DNA of 64,000 bases from RGIG3178 sp942492795 (GCA_942492795.1 OW818639.1:682001-746000); one strand, 5' to 3'; counted from the stretch's first letter, positions 43,521-52,794 are shown. The notes: generated from the sequence alone by a model not told the origin. Made by a program: numbers and translations.

Positions 43521-45275
43521 ATGCAATCCGTGGATCGCAAGAGACGGAAAGCCCGCGACAATTTCGAAGATACCGACCGTATAGACCCCCAGAATCTGAT
43601 CGAGGAAGACCAAAGCGCACGCAGCTTTGAAGAGGAGGACTCCGCATTGATATCCCGACGGAATAAGAAACAGAACGCAGCCGATACGCCGTTGTTTGAC
43701 GACGATCTTAAAGCGGCAGATCTTTCCAACGGGAACAACGGAAAGAAAAAAGGCAAACGGAACTGGAAGAAGACGACCATGCTCGTCGTTCTTTCGGTGT
43801 TGTTCGTCCTGTGTTCCGTGGGCGCGGGCGTGTTTTTCTATTTCAAGAAAGCCATCGATGATCCGACCAGCCAGTTTACGCCGCCAGCAGGAACGCCGCT
43901 TCCAAGCAGCGCATCCATCGAGGATATTAAAGCTGCGGCGGATCAAGCCATGCTGCAGAGCAAGGGCATCATCAACATACTGCTGATCGGTGTGGACTAT
44001 GCCGTGGAGCGTGAAACGTGGACCGGCAAGAAAGCCTACCATGCGGACGTGATGATGATACTGGCCGTGGACTTTATCAACAAGAAAGTGGATATGATCT
44101 CCCTGCCCCGCGATACCTACGCGAAGATTCCGGGAGTGCAGGGGATATATAAACTCAACGCATCGCTGGACTGCGGCGGCGGTTTTCCCGAAGGACTGCC
44201 AAAGGTATGCGAGGCGGCCGAATGGATGCTGGGCGGAACCATACCGGTGGATTATTATTACGCCGTCACCATGCCTGTTGTCAAAGAGCTTGTGGATGCG
44301 ATCGGCGGCGTGACATACGATATCGATCTCGATTTTCCCATGGGCGGCAGAACCTACCAAAAGGGCCTGCAGCTGATGAACGGTCAAGCGGTGCTTGACT
44401 ATCTGCGCGTACGCAAGAACCTCGAAGATAATTCGCAGGAAGGCGACAAAAACCGCGTTATCCGCCAGAAGAAAATGTTGGTCGCCGTTTTTAAGAAAAT
44501 GCAGGAGCAGAACCTTTGGGTGAATCTGCCGAAAATTCTCAGCGCCTTTTCAGGCAAGCTGTTCACCAACACCACCGCCGGACAAACGGCGGCGCTGGCT
44601 GCGCTTGCCTATGACCTCAAAGAAGAAAACATCACCATGCGTACCATCGGCGGCTCGATGCGAAGCGTGTTCAACTGGAATTTCTGCATCACCGATCAGG
44701 CAAAGCGGGTGCAGACCATCAAAGATGTATACGGCATCACGGTTTCCAAATATTCGGAATATGACCTTGAGTATGTCCTGAAAAAATGGGCCAGAATGAT
44801 GTACGAGGTGTATGAGCCCAACACCACAACGCTGGTCAATTATGTGCAGACCATGATCAACAACGGTACGGTTCCTGTCCCGACGCCGGTCCCCACGCCT
44901 ACTCCGACGCCGATTCCGACAGCGGTACCGACCGCAGTACCGACCACACCGACCGTGGCACCGGGAACCCCCGCCCCCGGAGCCGGCACCCTGCACGTTT
45001 CCGGTGCGGCGGCCGATGCGTTTGAGATCTATCAGAAATTCCAAGATGTAAAGACGCAGCTGTTGTACATCAATTCCCTTTTGGGCAAGGCAACGCTTCC
45101 AACACCGCTTCCGAGCCCTGTTTATACCGGAAGCCAGGGAGAACGTTTGGTCAAAGCGCTCAACGAGTTGAAGCTCAAATGCAAGAATCTGGCGGCGCTG
45201 GTCAATCATCCGCTCAAAGCGGACGATAAATGGGAAGTTACTTATGAAAATCAAATCGAGGTAGATTTCCGCTAA
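43521..45275 (+). CDS. LCP family (LytR-CpsA-Psr) wall glycopolymer ligase
   Basis: 584-residue membrane-anchored enzyme thought to attach lipid-linked glycans to peptidoglycan. A charged cytoplasmic N-terminus of about 85 residues precedes one membrane helix (MLVVLSVLFVLCSVGAGVFF). The LCP domain spans about 150-325 (ILLIGVD, MISLPRDTY, KLNASL, DAIGGV, DYLRVRKN, R-x-x-RQ). Then follow a Pro/Thr-rich spacer (about 450-490) and a C-terminal module of about 90 residues rich in helix. The last 70 codons of this module and the terminator are duplicated 4.3 kb downstream. It may link the polysaccharide of the upstream cluster to the wall. Confidence 0.92.
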   Translation: MQSVDRKRRKARDNFEDTDRIDPQNLIEEDQSARSFEEEDSALISRRNKKQNAADTPLFDDDLKAADLSNGNNGKKKGKRNWKKTTMLVVLSVLFVLCSVGAGVFFYFKKAIDDPTSQFTPPAGTPLPSSASIEDIKAAADQAMLQSKGIINILLIGVDYAVERETWTGKKAYHADVMMILAVDFINKKVDMISLPRDTYAKIPGVQGIYKLNASLDCGGGFPEGLPKVCEAAEWMLGGTIPVDYYYAVTMPVVKELVDAIGGVTYDIDLDFPMGGRTYQKGLQLMNGQAVLDYLRVRKNLEDNSQEGDKNRVIRQKKMLVAVFKKMQEQNLWVNLPKILSAFSGKLFTNTTAGQTAALAALAYDLKEENITMRTIGGSMRSVFNWNFCITDQAKRVQTIKDVYGITVSKYSEYDLEYVLKKWARMMYEVYEPNTTTLVNYVQTMINNGTVPVPTPVPTPTPTPIPTAVPTAVPTTPTVAPGTPAPGAGTLHVSGAAADAFEIYQKFQDVKTQLLYINSLLGKATLPTPLPSPVYTGSQGERLVKALNELKLKCKNLAALVNHPLKADDKWEVTYENQIEVDFR

Positions 45276-45337
45276 TAAAACGACATGAGAATCAGAAGAG
45301 TCACATAAGAAAACCGGCGCAGAACAGCGCCGGTTTT
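45066..45337 (+). repeat. Direct repeat, copy 1 (LCP 3' end plus terminator)
   Basis: The last 210 coding bases of the LCP gene and the following 62 bases, including the terminator, recur at 49369-49642 in the same orientation. I count six mismatches across the coding part, four of them silent. The two copies bracket the AT-rich island. Confidence 0.95.
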
Positions 45338-45338
45338 A
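45309..45338 (+). terminator. Terminator of LCP gene
   Basis: AAAACCGGCGC and GCGCCGGTTTT form a stem around a short loop, followed by ATATTATA. A near copy ends the second repeat at 49613-49645. Confidence 0.88.
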
Positions 45339-45877
45339 TATTATACTTAAGTACAAATCAACCTCCGGCTCTGCCGGAGAGAATAAATATCTTTTGATAC
45401 AAGGGAACCTCTTTTTGCTGATAAAGATCGTAGTATTACATGTACCAGTTTGAAAGACGATGCCTTTTCAAAGTGAGATCTACGGTTCTATTGCGCCATG
45501 AAAAACATGGAGAAACACGGGGAAACACGAGTACGGCTTTCTTGCTTCAACTAATAATAGGTAATATAATAAATTAAAAACGTTGAAGAAAGCATATATA
45601 TACCGAGAGAATCAAGATAAATAAGCAAAAACGGTATCTACTATGTCATGCCTAGAGGTACAATCGGCAAGAGATATTTCACGATGAAGAAGAATTGGAC
45701 AGCGATTTTGTGTCTAGCATTTTTTCTGAAAACAAAAACCCAAAGCAGGTTTCAAGAGTACTGGGGTGCCAGTCAATCTGATCAATAGGGTGTAGTGAAA
45801 CAAAAGAACCCTTCCTGTGCTTCGTATGTTTCGCCTCTGTTTCTGTGTTGCCTGTGTTTCCTGAAGGAGTAAAAAGG
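45339..45877. other. AT-rich gene-free start of island
   Basis: About 540 bases with no supported gene. A plus-strand frame without start codon (about 45663-45775, ending FSENKNPKQVSRVLG) reads like a protein tail, but it is short and unrecognised. Short GGAAACAC-type runs (about 45500-45530 and, inverted, 45815-45865) recur near both ends of the stretch. Confidence 0.4.
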
Positions 45878-47077
45878 ATGAAAAAGGTTGCAATCTTATT
45901 GGCAGTGCTGGCTATTGCCGTTATAATATCCGGTTGCGGCGGCACATATGACAGCCTGAAAAGTTTTAAAGTGGATGGATATATTGAAGCTCCTGCGAAT
46001 ATATTCAGCACTTCCTCCACGAAACAAAATCTCGATAACACGTTGATGTATGTAGATGGAAAGGTGACAAAAATAGTTGATAGCTTCAGTAATACCCCTA
46101 CTCCTGCATACTACGTTGAAACATCAAATGGGCAAATTGTTTTTCTAATAACCGAATATACTAATCACTGGAAGGATATCAAAGTTGGTGACAACATCAG
46201 AACGTATTTCTTATATGCTGGGATATTAGAGCAAGCAGTTACTGGATTTTATATAGATTGTATAGACCCGAAAAACATTCCTACTGTAATTCCAAACGAT
46301 TTATTATTGGCAAAAGCCAAATATTCAAAACCGGTAACAGAGCCAACACAGGTTCCTAAGTATGTTCAAGATATCTATAACAGTTTTGATAGGGTTCTTG
46401 CGATGGGGAATTTTTCTATATCTCTTGAGAAAGGAAGTTTAAGAAAGACTAACGATATAGGGAATTACGCGTTCGCTGTATCTAATGAGAGGTATTTCAA
46501 TTCAATTGTTTTTTTAAGCAATGGAAGTGCAACAAGAAATGCTTTTTATACAGAAAGCGTTATTAGAAGTAATAGAGGAAGAGCTGAGGAATTGATAACT
46601 CTTTTTCTAATGGCAACCGAACCAAATCAAGACAGAGATAGTGTAATACCAAAAGTAAAAGATATAGCAGATTCTTATCGGACTGAAGCACCCAGTAACG
46701 TTATTCTGAGCGGTGATTATTATGTATTTATTGCATCAAATATGCAAAAAGAGATAACAGCAGTGCATAAAGATGAAATGTTTTTAATTGATAAGACTAA
46801 ATATGTAGAATTTGATTTTGAAAAAATAGTACTTAATCAGTCTGTATTCGTTTATGGAACGGTTATGAATATTAAGTCAGACTGGAATGGCATTCTTGGT
46901 ACAAACTATGTCGTTACTTTAATAAGTAACAATGGTAAAGAGTATTCGTTAAAATATAATTTTGATGATTTCCCAATGGGAATGAAAGTAGGAGATAAAT
47001 ACACGGCATATGGGATTGTAAGTAAGAACGAAAATGGAAAGGTGACAATTAAGCTTGAAAGAATTGAAGTGCAGTAA
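45878..47077 (+). CDS. Lipoprotein of unknown function, AT-rich
   Basis: 399-residue secreted lipoprotein with signal peptide and lipobox (IISGC, Cys near residue 20). Two segments look alike: one near residues 45-120 (MYVDGKVTKIV ... KVGDNIRTYFLYAG) and one near the C-terminus (VFVYGTVMNIK ... MKVGDKYTAYGIV). Both have the beta-rich form of OB-fold domains, flanking a helical centre. No family recognised. GGAG precedes the ATG. Base composition is far more AT-rich than in the LCP gene, consistent with import as part of the island. Confidence 0.65.
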   Translation: MKKVAILLAVLAIAVIISGCGGTYDSLKSFKVDGYIEAPANIFSTSSTKQNLDNTLMYVDGKVTKIVDSFSNTPTPAYYVETSNGQIVFLITEYTNHWKDIKVGDNIRTYFLYAGILEQAVTGFYIDCIDPKNIPTVIPNDLLLAKAKYSKPVTEPTQVPKYVQDIYNSFDRVLAMGNFSISLEKGSLRKTNDIGNYAFAVSNERYFNSIVFLSNGSATRNAFYTESVIRSNRGRAEELITLFLMATEPNQDRDSVIPKVKDIADSYRTEAPSNVILSGDYYVFIASNMQKEITAVHKDEMFLIDKTKYVEFDFEKIVLNQSVFVYGTVMNIKSDWNGILGTNYVVTLISNNGKEYSLKYNFDDFPMGMKVGDKYTAYGIVSKNENGKVTIKLERIEVQ

Positions 47078-47146
47078 TCAATCCCTATAGTGCAAGCAAG
47101 GGCAAGCAGCCTCCTGGCTTTCCCGAACGGCACGCTAGCTGTGCAA

Positions 47147-47195
47147 GAAGGACACGGGGACAGAAGGACACGGGGACAGGTCCCTTGTCCCACTT
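47147..47195. repeat. Tandem 16-base repeat and GGGACAGG hairpin
   Basis: AAGGACACGGGGACAG occurs twice in a row (47147-47178 approx.), running into the hairpin GGGACAGGTCCCTTGTCCC. A related hairpin GGGACAACGG...CCTTCGTCCCC lies at 48737-48764. Such GGGGACAGG/CCTGTCCC elements are common intergenic repeats in Firmicutes, often linked to transposon remnants. Confidence 0.5.
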
Positions 47196-47237
47196 CAGTT
47201 CCCTCCGCTTCCCTCCGATGACAATGCATGATGTTGA

Positions 47238-47529
47238 CCGAAAGTAATTAAGGATGACTTTAGACAGCTCCTACCAAGAAATAAACCAGCTTGCTTTGAT
47301 CAGAACGATGAGGAATTTGACGACAGAAATCATCATGACGGTACAGGATCAGGGGGATATAATGTTAGTGATGAACTAGGAAAAAGTTATTACGAGGACC
47401 AATATGATTTCTGATTCAGGTAGATACTTTGGTAGAACTCAGCCAGTTTACTCTGAAATTCCAAAGTATGAGGGACTACCGAATATTCCTAATTTGTCTT
47501 GGGGACTTGAACCATTGCTTGGGTGGTAA
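47238..47529 (+). pseudogene. Frameshifted remnant of a secreted or toxin-like protein C-terminus
   Basis: Two protein-like frames lie end to end. 47238-47414 is open for 58 codons without a start (DDFRQLLPRNKPACF ... DELGKSYYEDQYDF). 47404-47529 is in the next frame (MISDSGRYFGRTQPVYSE ... GLEPLLGW). Together they look like one C-terminal domain broken by a frameshift. It sits just before an ankyrin-repeat gene, the order found for polymorphic toxin tips and their immunity genes. Assignment as a toxin remnant is inference; no nuclease or other catalytic motif was recognised. Confidence 0.4.
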
Positions 47530-47539
47530 GGAGATTAAT

Positions 47540-48475
47540 ATGGATTTTCCAACAGAATTAAGAATTATATTAAAAAGTGATCTTGACGGATCACCGGTTA
47601 GCAGTATTGCTATATTTCTTCGAATATATGCTGAAACGAAAAATGATTATATTATATTGCTTCCTAATAGTGATTCGTCCGGAGTAATCCACATTTCTAA
47701 AGAACGTATAGAACAAGAAATCTCTTTTGAAGCAAGTACAGCTTTAATGGACTATTCTTCCGATCTTAAACACTGCAAATCTTATATCGATTTGTCAATA
47801 CTAAGTATGGAGCAAATAGCTACTGCATATGAAAACCGTATGTATTATCATCAAATGCTTTTATTTCCTTTAAAATATAAAATGTTGGAATTGGCTGAAA
47901 ATTATAAAGTTCAGCAAGAAAAATTCAATATCAATCTAGTACAGGGGGCAGATCTACAGATAATTAATCTTCTATTAGGTGTTAATGATCCTCTATCGTA
48001 TGAAAAAGAAAGTAGACACTTAAACGATAATCATCCTTTTGTTGTTGCAGCATATGGAAGTTTAGAGGAATTTAAACAAGTATTTTCTCCAGCCAATATC
48101 AACAAAAAGAGTAGATTTGGCATAGGCTTATTACACGCAGCAGTTGCCGGAAAAAAACGCGATATCGCAACATTTTTAATTGAGAATTGGATTGATCTAA
48201 ACATTACTGACAATAAGGGAAAGACTGCATTACATTATATTGCTGATTTTCCTGATCTGATTATTGCAAAGCAAATTCTTGATAATGGGGGTGATATTAA
48301 TAAAAAGGATATCATTGGATTCAACGCATTTTTTGACACCTTAATGGTGCAAGGTAATAATTATGAATTAATAGAATTAATGTTGAAGTATAAGCCAGAT
48401 ATTGGTCAAATATCTCCGTCCTTTCATCCACATATATTTAGTGATGGGCGTTTATTAGAATTATTAAATATTTGA
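47540..48475 (+). CDS. Ankyrin-repeat protein, possible immunity protein
   Basis: 311-residue cytoplasmic protein. The first 170 residues have no known motif. The rest contains about three ankyrin-like repeats (GIGLLHAAVAGKKRDIATFLIE, KTALHYIADFPDLIIAKQIL, and a weaker third). Ankyrin proteins often serve as immunity partners in contact-dependent and polymorphic toxin systems, and a broken toxin-like frame ends 11 bases upstream. AAGGAG six bases before the ATG at 47540 decides the start; the upstream ATG at 47429 has no RBS. Very AT-rich. Confidence 0.7.
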   Translation: MDFPTELRIILKSDLDGSPVSSIAIFLRIYAETKNDYIILLPNSDSSGVIHISKERIEQEISFEASTALMDYSSDLKHCKSYIDLSILSMEQIATAYENRMYYHQMLLFPLKYKMLELAENYKVQQEKFNINLVQGADLQIINLLLGVNDPLSYEKESRHLNDNHPFVVAAYGSLEEFKQVFSPANINKKSRFGIGLLHAAVAGKKRDIATFLIENWIDLNITDNKGKTALHYIADFPDLIIAKQILDNGGDINKKDIIGFNAFFDTLMVQGNNYELIELMLKYKPDIGQISPSFHPHIFSDGRLLELLNI

Positions 48476-48780
48476 TAGCAGCACTATACTTAAAATATTC
48501 CAACATATCCCCATATAAAATTTCGTCACGCGGGAGTGCCTGTTGAATATAGTAACAGGACAATGGCGGCGTACCTCAACGATCTTGAGTAGTCGGTTGA
48601 TACACGGCCTGTCATCCGTTCTAATCGGATCGTCGCTACCAAGATGGAAAGCCCTCGAGAGAGGGCCTTTTACGTTAAAACTATCTATACTGCAAAAGAA
48701 ATGATATAATATTAATAAAACAAAACTGTAGATTGGTGGGACAACGGACCAGGCCCTTCGTCCCCAGACCCAAATGAAGG
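48476..48780. other. Intergenic stretch with short protein-like fragment and promoter
   Basis: Holds a 23-codon fragment (48515-48580, ending MAAYLNDLE) that looks like the tail of a lost gene, a small hairpin AGCCCTC-GAGA-GAGGGCC with T-rich 3' side (48649-48672), a TATAAT box at 48703-48708 and the GGGAC-type repeat at 48737-48764 in front of the next gene. Confidence 0.4.
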
Positions 48781-48783
48781 GTG

Positions 48784-49296
48784 ATGAAAGTGAAAGATCA
48801 ATTACTAGGTCTAACTACAAAAGAAGACCGAAGAATACTACGAATACCGCAGATGATATTTGTGGTGGCAGATATATATATGTTGCTGGATCATAATTGG
48901 TGGGGGCTTGTATTTGGATTAATATTTACTCTGTATATTATGTATGGTATGGGAAAATCAGCTTTTATGAGAATAAGGATAAATGCTGATGGAATTACAA
49001 CGTATTCGGAATTTGGTTATATATTGAGGAAATATTATTGGACTGAAATCAAAGAGATAGGTATACGAGTAAAGAATGAAAAGATAAAAGGAGGGTTTGG
49101 CGAAACCATTGCAAGTAGGATTTTATATATTTCACAACGCGAATTAAATGATAATGAGCGTATGATGATTCACAAAGAGGTTTATAAGAACGCCAAAAGA
49201 AAGAAATATATGACCGCATTCCGCTATTCCGACGAAATAATGGAAGCGATAATGCAATTCTGTAATAAGCCGATAATCGAAACGAAGAATAAATAG
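48784..49296 (+). CDS. Small membrane protein of unknown function
   Basis: 170-residue protein with two close membrane helices (about 24-42 and 46-62), followed by a cytoplasmic domain with alternating strands (RIRINADGITTYSEFGYILRKYYWTEIKEI) ending in a helix. That layout resembles YcxB-like or bacterial PH-like proteins. A GTG at 48781 directly precedes the ATG at 48784; GAAGGG is close to both. AT-rich, last intact gene of the island. Function unknown. Confidence 0.6.
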   Translation: MKVKDQLLGLTTKEDRRILRIPQMIFVVADIYMLLDHNWWGLVFGLIFTLYIMYGMGKSAFMRIRINADGITTYSEFGYILRKYYWTEIKEIGIRVKNEKIKGGFGETIASRILYISQRELNDNERMMIHKEVYKNAKRKKYMTAFRYSDEIMEAIMQFCNKPIIETKNK

Positions 49297-49344
49297 GGAA
49301 ATCGTTTGATGTTTATCATCTTGATATATTGTACACAGTGATAC

Positions 49345-49578
49345 ATGAGAACCGTCCTCATATACGGCTACATCAATTCCCTTTTGGGCAAGGCAACGCT
49401 TCCAACGCCGCTTCCGAGCCCTGTTTATACCGGAAGCCAGGGAGAACGTTTGGTCAAAGCGCTCAACGAGTTGAAGCTCAAATGCAAAAATCTGGCGGCA
49501 CTGGTCAATCATCCGCTCAAAGCGGACGAAAAGTGGGAAGTTATTTATGAAAATCAAATCGAGGTAGATTTCCGCTAA
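49345..49578 (+). pseudogene. Duplicated C-terminus of LCP protein
   Basis: From codon 9 onward this frame repeats the last 70 residues of the LCP protein (YINSLLGKATLPTPLP ...), with two amino-acid changes (D to E and T to I). Upstream of 49369 the homology stops at once. No RBS precedes the ATG at 49345, so it is probably not translated. It marks the right edge of the AT-rich island. Confidence 0.85.
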
Positions 49579-49642
49579 TAAAACGACATGAGAATCAGAA
49601 GAGCCACATATGAAAACCGGCGCCCCATAAAGCGCCGGTTTT
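49369..49642 (+). repeat. Direct repeat, copy 2
   Basis: Second copy of the LCP 3' end and terminator (first at 45066-45337), same orientation, about 97 percent identical in the coding part by eye count. The terminator hairpin loop differs (CCCATAAA against AGAACA), and it separates the island from the convergent aminotransferase gene. Confidence 0.95.
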
Positions 49643-49656
49643 GTGTTATTCCTTCG

Positions 49657-50841
49657 TTACCGGTATTCCTTTGCCAGTTTGGCGAAGGCGTCCAGAGAGC
49701 GCATCACTTTTTCGCTCGGGATACAGTAGGCGATCCGAAAATGCCCCGTACACCCAAAGCTGTCGCTTGGAACGAGCAGAAGGTCATATGCCATCGCGCG
49801 CTTGCAAAACAAAGAGGCGTCCTCTTGCGGGGACTTGGGGAACATGTAGAATGTGCCGCCGGGTTTCACGCAGGAAAAGCCCAGTCGCATGAGCTCATCA
49901 TAGAGAATATTCATGTTCGTTTCATAGACCGACATGTCGGCGGTCACGTCGAGCGCCTCCGCCATAGCCAGCTGAATGATGGAGGGAGGACAGTTGTGGC
50001 CGATGCAGCGGGAGATCTGCCCGCACATCTGCACGATCAGCGCCGCGTCGGAACATGCGGGATTTACCGCAACATAGCCGATCCGCTCACCCGGAATGGA
50101 CAGCGCTTTGCTGAACGAATAACAGGTGATCGAGTTGTCGTAAAACGAAGCTATATACGGAGATTCCACCCCTTCGAACACGATCTCGCGGTACGGCTCA
50201 TCCGAGATCAGATAGATCGGATGTCCGTAGGCGTTTTGTTTCTCCATAAGAACGCCCGCCAGCCGCTCGATGGTCTTTTTGGAATAGACAATGCCGGACG
50301 GATTGTTGGGTGTGTTGATCAAAACCGCCATCGTTTTGGGGTTTAGAAGCGATTCGAACGCATCGAAATTGATTTGGAAATCCTCCGTCTGCGGCGGCAC
50401 GATCTTCAAAACAGCGCCCGTTCCGTTTACATAGGGACGGTATTCAGGGAAAAACGGCGCAAAGGTTATCACTTCGTCCCCGGTTGTCGTTACGGCACGG
50501 ACGGCATGTGCTATTGCTCCCGCCGCGCCCGTCGCCATAAAAATGTGCTCCGCTTTGTAGGCAAGGGCAAATCGCCTGTTGAGCGACAAAGCGACACGTT
50601 CGCGCACGGACTCGATGCCAAGGCTCGGGCTGTACCCGTGCACAAAGAGCGAATCGCCGCTTTGCGCAAGCTTCAAAAGTGCATTTGCAAACGCTTGCGG
50701 CACCGGAACCGACGGATTGCCAAGGCTGAAATCGAACACGTTTTCATATCCTATTTCCTTGGCTCTTTGCATCCCATAGGTAAAAACCTCCCGGATGACG
50801 GATTTTTGACCGAGCATTTCACGGTATTCCTGCGCTATCAT
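49657..50841 (-). CDS. PLP-dependent aminotransferase, class I
   Basis: 394-residue fold-type I aminotransferase (AspC/AlaT-like). Landmarks: FDFSLGNPSVPVP, the cofactor loop ATGAAGAIAHAV, NTPNNPSGIVYSK, SDEPYRE and the PLP lysine in YSFSKALSIPGERIGY. The substrate is not clear from sequence. AGGAGG seven bases before the ATG. The 2-hydroxyacid dehydrogenase gene lies just upstream on the same strand, only 25 bases away, so the pair may work together on 2-oxo/2-amino/2-hydroxy acids. Confidence 0.9.
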   Translation of the reverse strand: MIAQEYREMLGQKSVIREVFTYGMQRAKEIGYENVFDFSLGNPSVPVPQAFANALLKLAQSGDSLFVHGYSPSLGIESVRERVALSLNRRFALAYKAEHIFMATGAAGAIAHAVRAVTTTGDEVITFAPFFPEYRPYVNGTGAVLKIVPPQTEDFQINFDAFESLLNPKTMAVLINTPNNPSGIVYSKKTIERLAGVLMEKQNAYGHPIYLISDEPYREIVFEGVESPYIASFYDNSITCYSFSKALSIPGERIGYVAVNPACSDAALIVQMCGQISRCIGHNCPPSIIQLAMAEALDVTADMSVYETNMNILYDELMRLGFSCVKPGGTFYMFPKSPQEDASLFCKRAMAYDLLLVPSDSFGCTGHFRIAYCIPSEKVMRSLDAFAKLAKEYR

Positions 50842-50866
50842 ACAGTACCTCCTAAAAAACGTATGG

Positions 50867-51856
50867 CTATAGTTCGTTCACAATATTCAAAGGCCGTTGG
50901 CCATCGGCGATGCGCTGGATATTGCCCCAAACAAAGCGGTGCATCGTATAGAATGCCTGCTCCGTCACGCCGCCGATATGCGGTGCCAGCGTGATCTTCT
51001 GGTACAGCTCCTCGGGCAAGTGCAACAGCGTATTGTCCGGCATCACCGGCTCCGGTGTGATGGTGTCCAGTCCCGCGCCGCCAATCGTACCGCAAAGCAA
51101 CGCATCGATCAGGTCCTGCTGATCGACTATTTCACCCCGTGCCGTGTTGATCAGAATGGCATCGGGTTTCATCAGCTTAAATTTTTCTTTGTCCATAAAA
51201 TTTCGCGTCTGCGCGTTGGAGGGCAAATGCAAACTTACAATGTCGCAGCATGAGAGCAATGCATCGAGCGGAAGATAGGATACGCCCAATTCCGCTTCAA
51301 GTTCATCCGGAAGCCTGTTGCGCTGGTAATAGCTGACGCGGCACTCGAATCCACAAAGCCGCTTTGCCGTCTGCCTGCCTATGGCTCCCATGCCGATGAT
51401 CCCGACATGGCAATTCCACAGCTCCCGGATGCCCGCAAGGCTCCACTGGCTTTTCGCCTCGATCTGCCGGGCCTGGCGCACCATGCTGTGGCCCAATACC
51501 GTACGGCGCAACACCGCAAGCATCAGCATGATGGCCTGTTCCGCCACCGCCTTGCTGTTGGCTGCGGCGTTGTTGCACACATAAACACCCCGCTCTTTTG
51601 CAGCAGCGGTATCGATCCAATCATAGCCGACGCCTTCGGAATGGATGAGTTTCAGTTCGGGCAAACGCTGTATCAATTCCCGCGTTACCGGTTGCATCGC
51701 ATCCACGAAGATGACATCAGCGTCAAAGCCCATGTCTGCCAGTTTTTTCGCATCGGTCTCATATCCGGCAAATATAAGTTCCCAATCTTTGGGAAGCGTC
51801 GCGATATCGTAAAACCGTCTGATACGTAAATCCGATGTCATCAAAAGTATTTTCAT
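50867..51856 (-). CDS. D-isomer-specific 2-hydroxyacid dehydrogenase
   Basis: 329-residue NAD-dependent dehydrogenase. NAD site GIIGMGAIGRQTAKRL, catalytic Arg in NTARGEIVD, Glu in TITPEPV and His in LAPHIGG. Family includes D-3-phosphoglycerate, glyoxylate and D-lactate dehydrogenases; no ACT domain is present, so it is not a typical SerA. The frame extends to 51901, but the ATG at 51856 follows AGGGG and begins MKILLMTSDL as expected. It is cotranscribed with the aminotransferase. Confidence 0.88.
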   Translation of the reverse strand: MKILLMTSDLRIRRFYDIATLPKDWELIFAGYETDAKKLADMGFDADVIFVDAMQPVTRELIQRLPELKLIHSEGVGYDWIDTAAAKERGVYVCNNAAANSKAVAEQAIMLMLAVLRRTVLGHSMVRQARQIEAKSQWSLAGIRELWNCHVGIIGMGAIGRQTAKRLCGFECRVSYYQRNRLPDELEAELGVSYLPLDALLSCCDIVSLHLPSNAQTRNFMDKEKFKLMKPDAILINTARGEIVDQQDLIDALLCGTIGGAGLDTITPEPVMPDNTLLHLPEELYQKITLAPHIGGVTEQAFYTMHRFVWGNIQRIADGQRPLNIVNEL

Positions 51857-51993
51857 GGCTAAATCCCCTTTTAAGAACCCTTCAAAACCAAATTGTACCA
51901 TAGTTTGACTTGCGATAACAGCGAACGTGCTTCGATTGCCGTAAAAAAATACCCGTCACAATCGCGTTTGTGACGGGTATATCGTTATCTGTG

Positions 51994-52494
51994 TCAGCGG
52001 GTATGAAGGTTTGCCGCCGGTTGTTCGTTTCGCGTAAATTTATACCTGACCCACAATCCCACCTCATTGGTCCAAGCCTGCACAAGCGCCTGACCTTTGG
52101 ATGTCCGCCAATCCCGCTCTATGGTCTGGTGGCAGTTCGATGCAATATCAGCACTCGGGTGGTGACCGAAGCGGCATTCCAAGGGCTGCAACCCTGTGTT
52201 GTACAAGCGGCATAATCCATCTGCGCAGAAGGTACATCCGTTTTTCCTGCAGGAGCTCAGCGAAACGTTTCCTTCGCAGCTGCGATATGCGGGCGACAGC
52301 ACACCGTAAGAAAGATCCGGGGAGACTTCGAGCATCATACGGGGGCTCAATCCGGCTTCGATCGCCTTTTTTGCTTCCTCAACCGCCCACCAGCCAGTCC
52401 TGTGGGCATTCTTGTGAACCTCGTAGCAGCAGGCCGCGGATGGTGGCAACAATTGCAACATGGTCTCGTATTGCTCCAATTGGCTCTTCAACAA
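51994..52494 (-). CDS. Cys-rich protein of unknown function (YkgJ-like pattern)
   Basis: 166-residue protein with Cys spaced as CRKNGCTFCADGLCRLY and LECRFGHH, resembling metal-chelating YkgJ-type domains. The remainder is helical. The open frame reaches 52626, but GGGAGG seven bases before a TTG at 52494 decides the start. A hairpin CCATACC-AATAA-GGTATGG (52632-52650) separates it from the small gene upstream. Role unknown; neighbours with flavodoxin and flavodiiron proteins hint at a redox or metal context. Confidence 0.55.
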   Translation of the reverse strand: MLKSQLEQYETMLQLLPPSAACCYEVHKNAHRTGWWAVEEAKKAIEAGLSPRMMLEVSPDLSYGVLSPAYRSCEGNVSLSSCRKNGCTFCADGLCRLYNTGLQPLECRFGHHPSADIASNCHQTIERDWRTSKGQALVQAWTNEVGLWVRYKFTRNEQPAANLHTR

Positions 52495-52653
52495 TGCAAC
52501 ACCTCCCGGGGTAAGGCGATCCGTGCTATACACACAAAAGGGATGCGCGATGCTCGTATCCGTACGACACAACGGGATGTTCTGAGGCTTAGGAAATGAC
52601 TTTATGGCAGCAGGCGTATGCGGCACCCATCCATACCAATAAGGTATGGCGGC

Positions 52654-52794
52654 CTATACCTTTTCGTTCGCTTCTTTTTTGGCGTCGTTCGGATCCACAC
52701 AGCCTTCGCTGAATTCATTGGAACAGGCGCCCGGTTCGAAGGAGGAATCTGTTGTCGCGGATTTTGCCGTATCCGTTGTACAATCCTGATTCAT
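52654..52794 (-). CDS. Small 46-residue acidic protein
   Basis: Short gene with a good RBS (GGAGG, seven bases before the ATG at 52794). The product is acidic with three Cys (QDCTTDT, PGACSNE, EGCVDP) and a lysine/glutamate-rich tail (DAKKEANEKV). No signal peptide or helix. It may hold a metal or be a partner of the Cys-rich protein downstream. Unrecognised, and too short for most gene finders. Confidence 0.55.
   Translation of the reverse strand: MNQDCTTDTAKSATTDSSFEPGACSNEFSEGCVDPNDAKKEANEKV

Noticed and set aside
44865..45000. Repetitive Pro/Thr codons in the LCP gene as a possible CRISPR-like or tandem repeat
   Set aside because: The period is short and codes for a typical wall-spacer linker; there are no spacers or regular repeats.
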